A stretch of DNA of 36,676 bases, from the NCBI GenBank assembly GCA_002812745.2, contig NCSJ02000398.1:1-36676 (forward strand). Direction: 5' to 3'. The notes under the pieces are model-generated. The model was not told the origin of the DNA and searched no databases. It saw nothing but the letters and a program-made list of their open reading frames with translations. A program made the position numbers and the translations under genes. This document shows, piece by piece, positions 22,163 to 33,862 of the stretch; the stretch's first letter is position 1, and each line of letters starts with the position of its first letter. This stretch comes from Scytalidium lignicola (taxonomy: Eukaryota; Ascomycota; Leotiomycetes).

Positions 22163-24744
22163 TTACATTGGAGACGCACTCGATTCGCCATCCACTGCAT
22201 CTGCATACGGTGGGGGATCGAACGCATCACCACCGTCCACCCACACTCTGGCCAGTTCCTGCTCGATTTCTTCGCGACGAACCTTCCATTGCTCGACCAA
22301 CGCCAATCTTTCTCGCAGTTCCAAAAGCTCTTTTTCGACCCCCATCTTCTCCTTTTCGGTTCCGATCCGCTCGTATTCCCACTCTAGCCCGTCAGGACCA
22401 AGACCGAGCGTGAGATTAAACGTGTGGTAGCGCTTCAGGGACGCACGTGTAGAAATGGTGATTAAGGTAATGCCTTTTTCTTTACATCTTTCGTAGAGTA
22501 ATCCCTCTACATCACTGGAGACCGCGCTGGTGCCTTCATCGATAAACGCATACCTCGGCTCATGGTATAATAATCGGGCAATGCCCATTCTCTGTTTCTC
22601 GCCTCCGCTCAGGACATCCTTCCATTCCTTCCTCGTGTCCCAGCCACCCTCACGGTCAGGAAGATAGCCCAGACGAGCTTCCTCCAGTACCCTCTTCAAC
22701 TCAATATCGCGTCTCCCCTTGTCGCGCATTTCCATTTCGCCGTCAGGATAGATGACTTGGTCTCTGAGAGTACCCACGCTTAAATACGGCCGTTGTGGAA
22801 GGAACATGATGCCATCAGTTCCAGAAGTGCGTGGTCGACTGACCAGGCCACGATAGACCGGCCAGAGACCGGCTACTATACGAGCTACGGCACTTTTGCC
22901 AACGCCGTTGGCTCCAGAAATCTGAAATGAAGGTTAGAGGAAGAATAAAGTGGGGAAATATAGGACATCTTACAAGCATATGCTCTCCCGGGCGAACAAT
23001 TACTGAAAGCGAATCTATCAGTTCTTCTCCACCATGGGGAAATATGGATGGTGCGACGATTGGAACATTCTCTAGACGGACACCGTCGAATCCCTTTTGA
23101 GTAGTGCCCTGGACATCCGACAATGAAAACAACTCAGCATGACCGCCTCGAGGCGGGTAATAGGCGTTTGCATGAACTCTATGCAATGTGGAGATCAGTG
23201 TATACACTCTACTCGTGTATCCTGCCAGTTCCGAGAGGTCTTTGATTGAATACATCATACGTCCGCCGGCATCCGCTAGAGATAGCATAATCCGCTTATT
23301 TGTGATAAACTCCTTCATCCGGCCTTTTTCCCGGCCTCCGCTGGTTCCACTGGTCACAAGGTCTGTTAATTCTTGGATGCCGCCAAGACCACCCCATGCT
23401 GGCATGAAAATAGGCAATGAGCTCAGCAAGTAGCCATACGCACTCCAACTATACTTCAGAATAAAGTCTTCCAGAATATTGTAACGTATTTTAAGTGTGT
23501 ATATACCTTCCATCCACTTCTTGAGACTTTTAAATTCCCTGTCAAGGAAGTTCTTTTCCATGTTTGCACCACCGTAGAAGGCAACTTCCTCGGCATTTGC
23601 AATAAGACGTGCATGTAGTCCTCTGAAATCGCCCTCCTTCCTTCCTTCAACCGCCTTTAACTTTCCAAATGGTGGAGAAAGTTTCCGCAGTATGGTGGCA
23701 GTCAAGAAGTAGTTGCTGAGGAGTCCGGTTAAGGCTAGAGGTCCCAGCGAACGGTATAACTGATAGTTGAAGACACACAGGTCTACAAAAGGCTTACCTA
23801 GTGACGAATAAAGGCTTGCTGCAGACGCACAAAAGAGCGTGAGATCTTGTGTGATATACTGATCAGCGCCTTGTCCTATCCCTCCATCTAGGTTGGATAG
23901 TTTGTAGTAGTTGAGGTTATCATTAAGATAGAGGTCATGTATATACCTAGTCAAGCGTGTGCGAAACGCAATTGAGACTTTTGATTGTAAAAACTTGATC
24001 ATAGCATTTGTGTAGGAAGCAAGACTACCGATACCGCACCACTATGAGAATATTAATAGGGGAAACTTATAACTTAGAATAAGGTATACCAATGAGGCAA
24101 GCACTAACCTTGATAATGCCCCAAATAAACGATCTACCATTCCCCGCAACTAGGTCTCGAACGATCTCACCGTCAAGTCTAGCCACGACTAAGGACAGAT
24201 ATGTGCGTAACATCAGAAACATGCCATGACTAACTAACAAACCCGTTTCCTTACTTGTCCATCTAGGTATCATTATACTCATAAGGCTAAGGAACTGATG
24301 TAAGAAGGCGAGGTTAAGGCCGGGTTTTGTTTGTGGCGGGGGTATCTCAGATGTTTGCTGCGCATCCGTGAGCCGAGCTGCCCTTGGTGGATTTAGGAAT
24401 AGCCTCCGGTGTGCATCAAAAGTGGTAGGCTTCGTAGGATGAATAGTGACCTTAGATGTAGAGTCCTTGTACGGGACAAAGATGATACGGGATCCATCTT
24501 TCATCCGCAACCCCGAGTTCCTTCTATATAGCCGGCTGCCTTGTTCCTTCTCTGCTCTGCGCTTCCTCCACCATCGTAGGCCACCTGCACCGCCTGAAAT
24601 AATTGAGAGAATAAAAATGATCGTTGCAAGGAGCCGCGTTCCCTTCGATGTCGCTCTGAGCCGCTGGCGGATAAGGTTTGCGTAGTAGTGATAGAGAGCA
24701 GCCAACGGATCTCCAGATCGTCGAAGAGTCGATTGGGCAGCCAT
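22163..24744 (-). CDS. Peroxisomal half ABC transporter (PXA1/ALDP, ABCD type)
   Basis: Three exons (24744-24109, 24041-22974, 22921-22163) join in phase 0 with introns of 67 and 52 nt to give 820 residues, the length of yeast and fungal Pxa proteins. The ATG at 24744 was chosen because the longer frame upstream opens only with GTG. Membrane segments lie in exons 1-2. The ABCD-type loop GADQYITQD is at 270-278 and the EAA-like NAEEVAFYGG at 361-370. The nucleotide-binding domain has Walker A GANGVGKS (571-578), signature LSGGEKQRMG (672-681) and Walker B YAFIDE (692-697). An acidic, coiled-coil-like tail follows. Known family members dimerise in the peroxisomal membrane and import very-long- or long-chain acyl-CoA for beta-oxidation. 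The gene is intact. Whether it is the Pxa1 or Pxa2 partner is not certain. Confidence 0.92.
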
Positions 24745-25258
24745 TGTAGCAAGATTGATCACAGAGATCCATAGAACGGACGGTGGTTATTGCTGTTCCT
24801 TATCTCCACTAATTAGGTCTGCGTCTCCATCTTGATTCTGAAGTCTCCGTCAGCGAGGTGTGACGTTGCGGCTAAGCTACCGCAACAAGCTTAGGTGTCT
24901 CGAAATGGACGTAAAAGTTTCTAGCGACGAGTACTCGAGATCAATCTCGAGATCTCAGTAGCTTCTGGATAGTTCAGCAGCGCTGTCGATAAAGTGATGC
25001 GATGCGATAATAATACGTGGGAGACTTCGCGATTGATGATGGGGAGGAACATGTGAAGTTGCGTTGGAATAACGCCGAGGCACTACAAACTATTTCCCTG
25101 GGTTATGTCATACCTGTGCACGTGATGTCGTAGCAATATAGCTACACGAGCTAACTTAAGCGGTCTCCGTAGTTCACTACTAGATACACTAGGTTAACAT
25201 AGGCTAGTCAACTTTAATTATAGAAGCTGGCATAAGCAGAACATCCCACGGAGGTGCT
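24745..25258. other. Promoter region of the ABC transporter
   Basis: No gene is seen. It contains an inverted repeat CTCGAGAT...ATCTCGAG at about 24934-24952 and a CCGAGG word at 25075-25080, annotated separately. Confidence 0.4.
25075..25080. promoter_or_regulatory. CCGAGG word, possible fatty-acid response site
   Basis: CCGAGG is the reverse complement of CCTCGG, the core bound by the fatty-acid regulators FarA/FarB in Aspergillus and found upstream of peroxisomal and beta-oxidation genes. It lies about 330 bp upstream of the ABC transporter start, where such a site would make sense. A single six-base word can occur by chance. Confidence 0.3.
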
Positions 25259-25612
25259 TCACTCAGCCGGTACGGAGTAGCTATCATGGAAATGATCTGA
25301 AAGTGAGCTTCTTGTTGACATCCCACTCGAAACGGTGCGCACCAGCTTGCTTCCTTCCACGGACGCAACCGTGAGGTTGTTGATGATTACAATCAATAAG
25401 TAACAAGTCACGCCGATGCCGTGTATTTTACACCGCATGTCTTCGATCTTCTTGAGACAGGGCTGCATAACAAAGCCCTCTTGCCAGACGGGCAAGGTCA
25501 GATTTAGAGTACCTGAAAAGGAAAAAAGAGAAAAAAGGACCATATTCTCAGTGCATCCGAGAATCAAATATGGAGGAGACTGGTAAACCTCTAGCATAAC
25601 ATTATGCTTCAA
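25259..25612 (-). CDS. Unrecognised small ORF
   Basis: A 117-codon minus-strand frame starts at an ATG and ends near 25259. It has a hydrophobic stretch (CYLLIVIINNLTVASV) and scattered cysteines. No signal peptide, family motif or intron structure supports it. It lies between the ABC transporter promoter and gene-poor DNA and may be a chance ORF or a gene relic. Confidence 0.15.
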   Translation of the reverse strand: MKHNVMLEVYQSPPYLILGCTENMVLFSLFSFSGTLNLTLPVWQEGFVMQPCLKKIEDMRCKIHGIGVTCYLLIVIINNLTVASVEGSKLVRTVSSGMSTRSSLSDHFHDSYSVPAE

Positions 25613-27237
25613 CTTTTACTTTTTCGGCGTAAAAGCGCTCTAGTTTGTACAGCCTTAATACGTCAATTGACAGCTTAATCTGAGCTTGAACACTGTGCGC
25701 AGCATAGCTGGAGATTATTTTCTTATTTACTTTATAACTTCTATTAGTAAATGATGTGCTCTATTTTTATTACACGGAATTGCTATAAACTGTAGCATGG
25801 GGACTATTATTATGCTGGATGAGAACAAGAGTCGTCGCTCATGTTTCTTGGTCGCCTGCGAAGTAACCCAAGCCGTGATTAAGAATATAGACTGTTTCTC
25901 TTCTTTCCTACTTAGGAGTAGCAACATTCTGACACCTTCCCTGGTCCGTTGCATCTACCACCTGGTCTGAGATCTAGCGGAAGAGTTCAACTTGGTTGAC
26001 GAGGGAGTCATCCTGATGATGATGAAAGCAACCAGCAGTACAATCGAGCAACTTTCGTATCGCTTCCGTCTAGTCTATCGAACATATCATGCCTTGAAAA
26101 GTGTACTGGAAAACCCAAGGCAATTGTCTCATTACCCTTTACTCCCCCATCAGTTGAGTACACGAGGTTGTATCTACCTTCCCGAGTTAGCCATACACAT
26201 CAACACTGAAGACTGTTGTGCACCGTCATATCGATCAGTTCGTACAGAACAATATTGACTCCGATGGCATCTAGTGTTGAAATCCAGAAAGCATCATGGG
26301 GGATGTTATACTCTCAACGCGCGTCTCTAATAAGCCTCGAAGCTAATCTATTTTCTCTATTCGATGCATATTCTCTGATGATGCTTGCATTTAGTGTGGC
26401 ACAACAAGGGATAATTTAGAAGTATTTTGATCGGACAATGCCCACTGCATGTTCATCCGATAACATCGCTCAGTTTAATAGTAACAAGGGCATTGCTTAG
26501 GCCGACCGCACTATTACCCCTGATACTCAACTGAGCGGTAGCAGCAGCATCTGCAGCCCATGCCAAAACTGTCTTCAAGTCTCTTCTACTAGTATGCTGC
26601 TGACCTAGCTATCTTCGGTTGTGAGCATGATTTGCAGAGATTCTAGCCCGTCAATAACAGAATTATGGCTCCCAATGATGTGATGAATCCCAAAATTCGT
26701 TACGTATTGTATATTGTAGCAGGTAGTACAAATAATATCAAGGACCTGGATTCAATTGATGGTAACACCTCATAGAATACATTCTGTTCCGCTGACGATT
26801 CTAATTATACGATGGTGAATATCTTTGATACTAATAACCTGAAGGCAGAGTTTATTAAGTCTTTAGCTGGCCAAACACCATTCCAAGCGATATGTCCAGA
26901 TACCCTTTAAAACAAATATAAATTTGTTTGTCTTAGGCTATATCAAAGAAAGATATGATTATGATAGGTCCACGAGCTACAGAAGAAATACAATATGTCA
27001 ACATTGTTTCATCCTTGGAGAATAGGTCGAATGAAAGTCTACACAGTATTTAGTTAAATTGCAATCGGAGTACGAAACCTAGACAATTGAACCGGCTAAA
27101 AGTTCAGGGAATCACTAATAATTGCCGTTCAGTTGACAACTAGAGAGATCCACCGCACGGTGGAATCAATATGTGTAATAGAGGGGTAGCTGACCTATCG
27201 GGTATTCCCACATTTTCTACTAACTAAGCTTAACGTA
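25613..27237. other. Gene-poor region with ORF relics
   Basis: Overlapping plus-strand frames at 25992-26258 and 26216-26419 read as protein-like (QLSYRFRLVYRTYHALKSVL, then SLFDAYSLMMLAFSVAQQG) but shift frame and are followed by many stops to about 26900. They may be the remains of one decayed gene. I recognise no domain. No RNA gene or repeat was seen in the rest. Confidence 0.3.
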
Positions 27238-27647
27238 CGGAGAAATTTTCGGCTTATTGGACACCCGTTTTTACTGGACAGCAAAATTAAACTACCCCTA
27301 GCAAGCTGAACAATCATGGGCTTTTATAAGATAATATTGTGCAATAGAATAAAATATCATATGTCAATGCTAATTATTAAGTTTTTTTTNATTGTTTAAA
27401 TACTTATAATGTGATTAGACCTGAATGTGGACTCTGAAAAAAGTTATTTAGTTATATAACATAAAATACTAATGCTAATCGTACTATAATTTACAGGTTT
27501 ATTAAATAATTATTAAATAACCAAATTCTAAAGGTTTGTTATTTAGAATACTTTAGTTGCTGAGTTTCCTAGGGGGTAATTTGATTGATTTTACGGTACA
27601 TTTTGCTGTCCGGTCAAACTAGGTGCCCAATAATGCCGGGAATTCCG
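27238..27647. mobile_element. MITE with about 50-bp terminal inverted repeats
   Basis: The left arm (27238-27288) and the inverse right arm (27598-27647) share CGGA at the tip, TTATTGG(A/G)CACC, and an exact GGACAGCAAAAT. Both ends are flanked by TA-containing sequence (ACGTA on the left, TTA on the right), as expected for Tc1/mariner-type insertion. The 310-bp core is AT-rich and has no ORF, so the element is non-autonomous. Confidence 0.7.
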
Positions 27648-28005
27648 TTATGTAGCATTGAGTATGTAATGTAAGGTTAATTGAAGCTAGATCTGCAAAT
27701 AATATACTGCGCATGGTAATTTATGTTCAAAACTCCCTCTAGTAGTAGCTTCATATAATAAGCAGTAGGGGAAACTCGGGGTAGCTTGCTAACAACTAAT
27801 ATCGTATTTACGGATACGATGTTGTTTTTAAATAAATCAGAAGGGAAAGATTTATAAACTACTGTATTTCTAAGAAATTTATCCTGATTAGGTTTAGTAT
27901 ATTTCGCTTAATCAAGCAGCTGAATAAATCTTAAGGGGAAAAGTATCTTCGTTAAAAAGTCCGGATATAGTATGGTGGGCTTGGCATAGGTTTGCTTGTT
28001 TCAAT
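27648..28005. other. Non-coding spacer
   Basis: No gene is seen. It contains a short palindrome around ATCGTATTTACGGATACGAT at 27800-27819. Confidence 0.4.
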
Positions 28006-28176
28006 CGTACCCGTATTTACTCATGGCTACCGGTATGGAGCTAGAAGTAAATGTAACGCTATACAGTGCAAATTGCCATTGCCAGCACTAAAAAGCAAAT
28101 CATTCGCTAAATATGCTATATGACGGAAAACAAGGGCATTAGCTCCATACCGGAAGCCGTGAGTAAAGACGGTATG
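28006..28176. repeat. Palindromic element with about 38-bp arms
   Basis: The left arm 28006-28043 and right arm 28139-28176 are inverse copies. They share CCGGTATGGAGCTA exactly and TTTACTCA(T/C)GGCT before it. The spacer is about 95 bp. It could fold into a long hairpin or be a small MITE. No target duplication was identified. Confidence 0.6.
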
Positions 28177-29154
28177 CCATCGGTTAACTCTATGAATACT
28201 GTAAGCTTGATTGCAACGTCTGTAGATGGAGGATTGGCTTCCCTGCCGAGTTATGAGGCCTACTAGTCAAGTATATAACTCAAAAACTTAAAAGTGGTTC
28301 TAATCTTACTACATAATCTGGTTATGTATCTACATGGTGTTTGGACAGCGCAACCATTAACTTCGTAAGGCCCGGACCGGCTCCAGTTGTGGAATAATTA
28401 ATCGACAAGACGCCACTATCATGGAGATGGCATTCAGAATCCCTACACCGTAAGGGCAATTAATTTATTATTCGGGGTTTGCGCTGGGATTCAATAGTTC
28501 GCTCATATCATCAGATGCAAAACCCCACCGCGCTTCCCACCACAATCTTCACGTCTCACGTCAGAAAATGTTTGTTTGTGGTCACTCATTCGCCCAGACC
28601 GTAATATTGTGGGCATTTTATACATGAATGTTACCAGAAGGATTTGTACAGACCCGATTAGTTTCCTTTTGCGTGTGATTATTGTTCTCTGTCCCATTAT
28701 TTCTTTGATCCTTACTCTTCCAAATGGAAGACGGGTTCGTTAAGGGCTTGATCCAGCATGTGCAGTACATACTTGAGCTCGTAAGCTTATAACATTGGAT
28801 TTATACCCCTTTCACAGAATCCCGTAATCCTTCAAGAAAACCTAACTAGTAAAATGTTTAAGTGGGGATAAATAAGCACTGGCTAAGCTTTTTTATAAGC
28901 TAGAAAGTATCTGCGTAAGCCCCCACGGTTACTCTATCCTTGACACCATTTACAGCACCATCAAGCCTTCATCCTGTAGACAAAGTTGCAATCGCCTAAC
29001 ACACCTACTATACTTACTATGTAAATGGTAGATGGATACTGGTCTGTAACGATTTAGGAAGTTGGTTATGGAACATTCACTTGCAAGGGGTTGTAAGTCT
29101 CACAAGCTCGATTTGGGAACCCTTCTGTGAATGGTATAATCTGGGTCAGAAGAG
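28177..29154. other. Intergenic region upstream of the secreted precursor
   Basis: No convincing gene is seen; a 64-codon minus-strand frame at 28503-28697 has no support. The final few hundred bases should hold the promoter of the gene starting at 29246. Confidence 0.4.
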
Positions 29155-29162
29155 TATATAAA
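29155..29162 (+). promoter_or_regulatory. TATA box of the secreted precursor gene
   Basis: TATATAAA lies 84-91 bp upstream of the ATG at 29246. It is a full match to the TATA consensus at a typical distance and supports this start and strand. Confidence 0.6.
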
Positions 29163-29245
29163 CACACATTTCACCCTCTTAAAATATATCCTGCCAAATC
29201 ACCATTGTGTCTGATTTCGTGTTGCGATTCAACGTTATTTAAACA

Positions 29246-30760
29246 ATGTCGCTTCGTGACTTTGGACGATTAGCCCTTACTGCCGCAGTAATCAGTGCTT
29301 TAACAAGTACAGTTTACAGTCATGTTGAAGTAAGCTTACAGCTAATATATCCTTTCACAGCCCATTATTTTGATTGACTTTAAAACTAGGTTGACACCCA
29401 TTCAATTGACAAACGGATGGCTATTCCACAAAATATCACCGTTGGAAATCTCTCCCAGTCAATCGTCGAGAGTCTAACAAACAATGTCACCGCAATAACT
29501 CCACCAGCCAACTTCACTTGCAATGGCCAGCTTTGGGAATATACTTTATTTGAGAATGACCGTGTGCTAAGGGGCTGGGCCGGTGTTGAGAACTATAATA
29601 TGACCATCATGTCCTACTTTCGCGCGGAACCATGGTTCTGTACTAACGGCTTGCCCAAAAACTCGACCGAAGTCCCCATGAGCGAAGTTCGGGAGTTTGT
29701 ACAGTTACAAAGTCAACTAAATCAGACCAATAACCAGACAACCAGCCTGGCCACCAGAGACGCTTACGGGGTGTCCAAACGTTTCATTTGGACTTGGGCT
29801 GCTTCGGCCTTCGCCTTCAGTGTCGTCGGAGTGGCTACGTCAATATGGGGGTCAGTATGTAGTATCTATGGCGGATTTGCTGAAGAAGGAATCGCCTCGA
29901 AGAAAGCTTGTGCTTTTGCAAGTTTCTTGGGGATTTTGACTGCTGGATTTGGAGCCTTCAGCGCCTACAAGGCGGTTACTTCGGCTGCTGCAGGTGTCAG
30001 CAACATAGTCTATCAAGAGATGTATATCACTAACTACGCTCAGCGTATTGGTGACACTTCTGCGGGCATTGGCAATTTGGGCAATCCTTTCCGAAGACGA
30101 CAGTTGACTCCAGACTCCTTTGCGAACGTCTCATTTCACAACTCCACCTACAAATTACACCATCATGGGACAGGCGAATTTCACAATGCTTATGATATCT
30201 TCTTCGCAAATAAGACTCATCCATTGCTTACTAAAGTAAGTAGTCCTAAATCTGGCAACTGGTCCACCAACCCAACAATGAGAATCTGGCATCAGTTGCA
30301 CCCTACAAAGGAAGGACGAGTGTTGACCGTGGTATCACCTTATAATCCTCAAGCTTCATCCAGAAAACGGGAAATTCAATGTGGTGGTGGAGTACCTGGA
30401 GAGGGAGGAGAGGATCAATCCACTGATATAAACTTCAACGACGGTCCACAAGATCAACTCGATTATTGTACCGAGAATGCAGGAAACAATGGAAATCCCG
30501 ACCAAGTTTATTATGGATTCGACCTTTACGACACAGGTACCATTGATGAGTTTGAGGATGATCTAGGTGATGCTTTCCCGGAATCCAATGGTATGGTGGG
30601 CACTGCCTCCTCAATCGCTGATCAAGGAAATGTCTGGGACGGGTGTGTTTGTACTAAAGTTGGCGGAACTTGGACAAGTACTGGTAGTGTTCAATATTCG
30701 TGGGATGACACATATAATGGATATTCAGAGTGTTGGAATGCCAATTGTGATGGAGCATAA
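29246..30760 (+). CDS. Secreted multi-site Kex2-processed precursor, killer-toxin-like layout
   Basis: Exon 1 (29246-29329) encodes a signal peptide of about 25 residues with the hydrophobic core LALTAAVISALT. A 60-nt intron follows, then exon 2 (29390-30760); the total is 484 residues. Dibasic sites at DKR (35-37), SKR (157-159), RRR (263-265) and RKR (353-355) would cut it into four chains. Chain 38-159 has at least seven N-glycosylation sequons and two Cys. Chain 160-265 holds two hydrophobic segments (about 160-191 and 198-222). Chain 266-355 has a HHH motif. Chain 356-484 is acidic with six Cys (358, 388, 447, 449, 476, 481). Signal peptide plus Kex2-cut chains, one hydrophobic and one glycosylated, is the plan of yeast killer preprotoxins such as K1 and K28. 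That is resemblance of layout only, and a developmental or effector role is equally possible. It is intact, with normal base composition and a TATA box. Confidence 0.75.
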
Positions 30761-32196
30761 TATCAAGGTCACTCTCCATGGGGGTTGTAGTTGCACAGAG
30801 TGAAGAGTGAGAGACAGACAATAGTTACGGTGGTGCTAGGAAGTAGATAGTTGGGTAGTGGTTAAGCTCTTGAGAGCAATATTATGATATTCCAACTAGG
30901 GAAGATAGATACAAATTGATCTCCACTTTACACTGAAAGGGCGGTTTACATCAATTTCAAGTCTTACAGCCAAAGCAAAACCACCCCCATGCCCATTTAA
31001 AGATGGCGAAGAGATTGATATTCCTCGTGTAATACCCACTATTCAATTTCCCTTTGAAATCGCCGCTAAACCACAGCACATGAGTGAAGTCCTTGCAGAG
31101 ACTTTAAACTTACAACAACTCAAGAAATCTTACAATAATATTACACTGTTGTCAATATAGTCTAGTTATGATACATATTGCTAGCATTTATAGTAGATAA
31201 GATTTCACATACCATGCCTTTCAAACGATATTACAGAACATTTACTTTGGTTTTCTTACTTGCCAAAGTCTTTATACAAGTCTCTTTCTAAATTCATCTA
31301 CTGTCTGCATCATGCCGAGTCAAGAATAGGGTCTCACAGCCTTTTCACCTTAAATTGCCCCTATCTTACAGGCTCTTTGTCAGTATCAGACTACTACTAA
31401 TGTATGTATGAAGTGTTCTACATATGATGTCTTTCGCTCAATGAGACCATTAGACACGGGTGCCGCTAAACCTCTCTCAGAAATTTCAATCTCGTCTCTT
31501 CAATTCATGAAAGGCTACCAATCGAGGTTTCTCTATTACCAGTGCCAGCTGTGAAGAGAGCCTTCATAACTTTTAGACTGCAAGGTGAAAGTGCCAAAAT
31601 TAGTCCTGTGGTCACTCAAAATGGCATGTCTATAACTGATATACAACTCCACCGTTGCTGCTCTCGCCAGACTTGAAAGACAATGGTAAAGGGGAAGGCG
31701 AAGAAAAACCATGAGATCAATGCTTTAGGCAAGAGACTGAAAACAATAGTGAATATGTTAGAGGTTAGTCTATTCTATGGGAAGAATGGTGCGACAAGTT
31801 ACTACTTCAGGAAAGCCAGAAACCAATTGTAGCATTTTTTGGGTTAGAAGATAGCCACATCGAGATAAATGGATTAATGGATTGATGAGATAAAAAAAGA
31901 TTTCGCCCTATATTCATGACATGATAGAAAGTTACACACAGAGGTACCATCGGTTATATTAAAGTATACTTCATGATGCTAGAAAAGACTCAATCAGCCT
32001 TTCCATTAAACTTTATTTCCCGGTTGGCCAACCAGATAATTCACTAATAAAACAGGTAAAGTTAGATAGCCACTGTCCTCCAGTGAAGGGTCGAACCACC
32101 TAGAATAGGTCAATAGCAACCCTAACTACATTAACTGCAAAAGCACCGATCACCAATAAAAGCACTAGTGCACACTCCATTCCTAATCATCATTAG
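30761..32196. other. Intergenic region
   Basis: It includes the 3' UTR of the secreted precursor. No ORF, RNA gene or clear repeat was found in the remainder. Confidence 0.45.
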
Positions 32197-32752
32197 CAGT
32201 GTTGGAATTGATTAGATTAGATTAGAATACAAGGGATTATTCTAATCTAATCAAGAGGTTAAAATCCATTAGTCAAATTTAATCAAATTATAATTAAATT
32301 ATTCAAATATTAATTGAATATATATCACGTGACAAAGCATAAAATATGGTAAACCTAAATAGTACTAAGTTGTATATATTTTTAAAATTAAAAATATATT
32401 ACATGATATGCTATACCTAAATAAGGTTAGCTTATCTTCTTGTTACTTATCAAATTGATTAATAATATTATGTTCTAGTCACATGATAACACTAGTAAAC
32501 ATGCATTATTATCATATGACACTATTACCTTAGACTGAGGTTGTGATTTTTTCCTTCTGGAGCTTAAAGTTGATATATTTACTTATATTATAATTAGTAA
32601 TAAATTATTCAAACTATTCAAATATAAATTAAATATAAATTGAAAATATTCAAATCAAATGCCAAAAATCTGTTAATCAAATCTAATTAATTAGTATTCA
32701 AATTATTCAAATAGCTATTCAAATAGTTTGAATTTTTTTTTTCCCAACACTG
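32197..32752. mobile_element. Non-autonomous hAT transposon (MITE) with perfect 8-bp duplication
   Basis: The ends are CAGTGTTGGAA and TTCCCAACACTG, the CAGTGTTGG type of terminus known from hAT elements. They are flanked on both sides by ATCATTAG (32189-32196 and 32753-32760), an exact 8-bp target-site duplication as hAT transposase makes. The 556-bp body is AT-rich, repeats TTCAAAT/ATTCAAA words near its right end and AGATTAGATT near its left, and has no ORF. A hAT transposase elsewhere must have moved it. Confidence 0.92.
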
Positions 32753-33218
32753 ATCATTAGTGAAATCCCCAGAACCTGTCTGCTTATTGACTATAAACTA
32801 ACTAATAGAGAAATAAGCTTTAAACATTAACCGATTTTATTTTTTAATCAAATAAATGTATTATATAATTTTGGCTCAGGTTTGTTAATTGTGCAATGTT
32901 AAGAAGGCAGTAAATGACTCCGATATGTTGCCAGTGAATGCAGAATAAATATAATCAATCGACTTGGGAAAGACAGGAGAACCGGGTTAGGGCTGCGGAG
33001 CTGATGAGAAAGATGAAGTTCCAAGCTTTCTTCCTCGGGCATATATTTCCGAGTATACAGGTGGGCCAGCCCCCNAAGGGTGTGACTCCGGTAGCTCCTC
33101 TAAGCCACTAATCATGTGACTCCACGCTAAAAAATAAGCGAGAAATTCTTCTTACATAAAGGGGCTAAGTCAGCTAACCGACCTTTTAAATAAATCATAA
33201 TTTTCATAATATATTAAA
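32753..33218. other. Upstream region of the split AT-rich gene
   Basis: No ORF is seen. Base composition is moderate to about 33160, then AT-rich. It includes a CCCCC-N-AAGGG spot near 33071-33080. It presumably contains the promoter of the reading frame starting at 33219. Confidence 0.35.
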
Positions 33219-33349
33219 ATGGACAATATTTTAATAAATCCAACCAATCACCCATGGAATAATAACTATGATTTGGAAGATATTATTCAATTTGAGGACG
33301 AAAGAATTTGTGATGAGAGAAATTTAAGTGATAATGTAGACAAGGTAAT

Positions 33350-33540
33350 TGTCGGTATACCCAATTAAGGGCTCAACACGAAGTATGGCACGTAATTCCT
33401 TTACGTGATATACCTGTTGTGTTGATGATTATTGATTGTTAGGTAGGAGGTGCATACGTGGAACGTATGCAACCCCCTGATTACCTAATCCACGCTAACG
33501 CTAATTACACGTGACTAACACGTGATTATTGGAACCAACA
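33350..33540 (+). repeat. 5' LTR of the non-coding element
   Basis: This 191-bp LTR starts TGTCGGTATACC and ends GGAACCAACA. It is equal in length to the LTR at 35298. Confidence 0.9.
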
Positions 33541-33862
33541 CTGGAACCACTCTAGAAGTGGCTAACTACTGTACATATCGCAAAGTGCTCAAAACGCTCA
33601 AAAACACTATAATCTCCCAGTCGCATGCTAATTGCCTATTTGGGAATAGCTTGTTCCCTATGCTCCTGAGGTTTGCAATCCTTGCTAGCAACTCCGTCCT
33701 GTTGTATCACCCTTTTGATTGAGCATTGGCTGTATACCTCTAGCAGTAGGCTTCCTGACTGTACATTCCTCCAGCTGTAGGCCTCTTGACTGTACGGCCT
33801 CCAGCTGTAGGACTGGTTCTGTAAGCCCCTGGCTACAGTTTCCTCACTGTATGGCCCTCCAG

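Noticed and set aside
22045..22413. Plus-strand ORFs over the 3' end of the ABC transporter
   Set aside because: They are antisense shadows of the coding exon, with no domain of their own.
24446..24772. Several overlapping ORFs on both strands at the 5' end of the ABC transporter
   Set aside because: They are shadows of its first exon, which has the recognisable protein sequence.
25992..26419. Protein-like frames considered as a fungal regulatory-domain relic
   Set aside because: No diagnostic motif could be named, so only an unrecognised relic is reported.
28503..28697. 64-codon minus-strand ORF
   Set aside because: No motif, no splice or promoter support, and the length is expected by chance.
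32085..32105. T-loop-like GGTTCGACC word on the minus strand suggesting a tRNA
   Set aside because: No acceptor stem, D-arm or anticodon arm can be paired around it.
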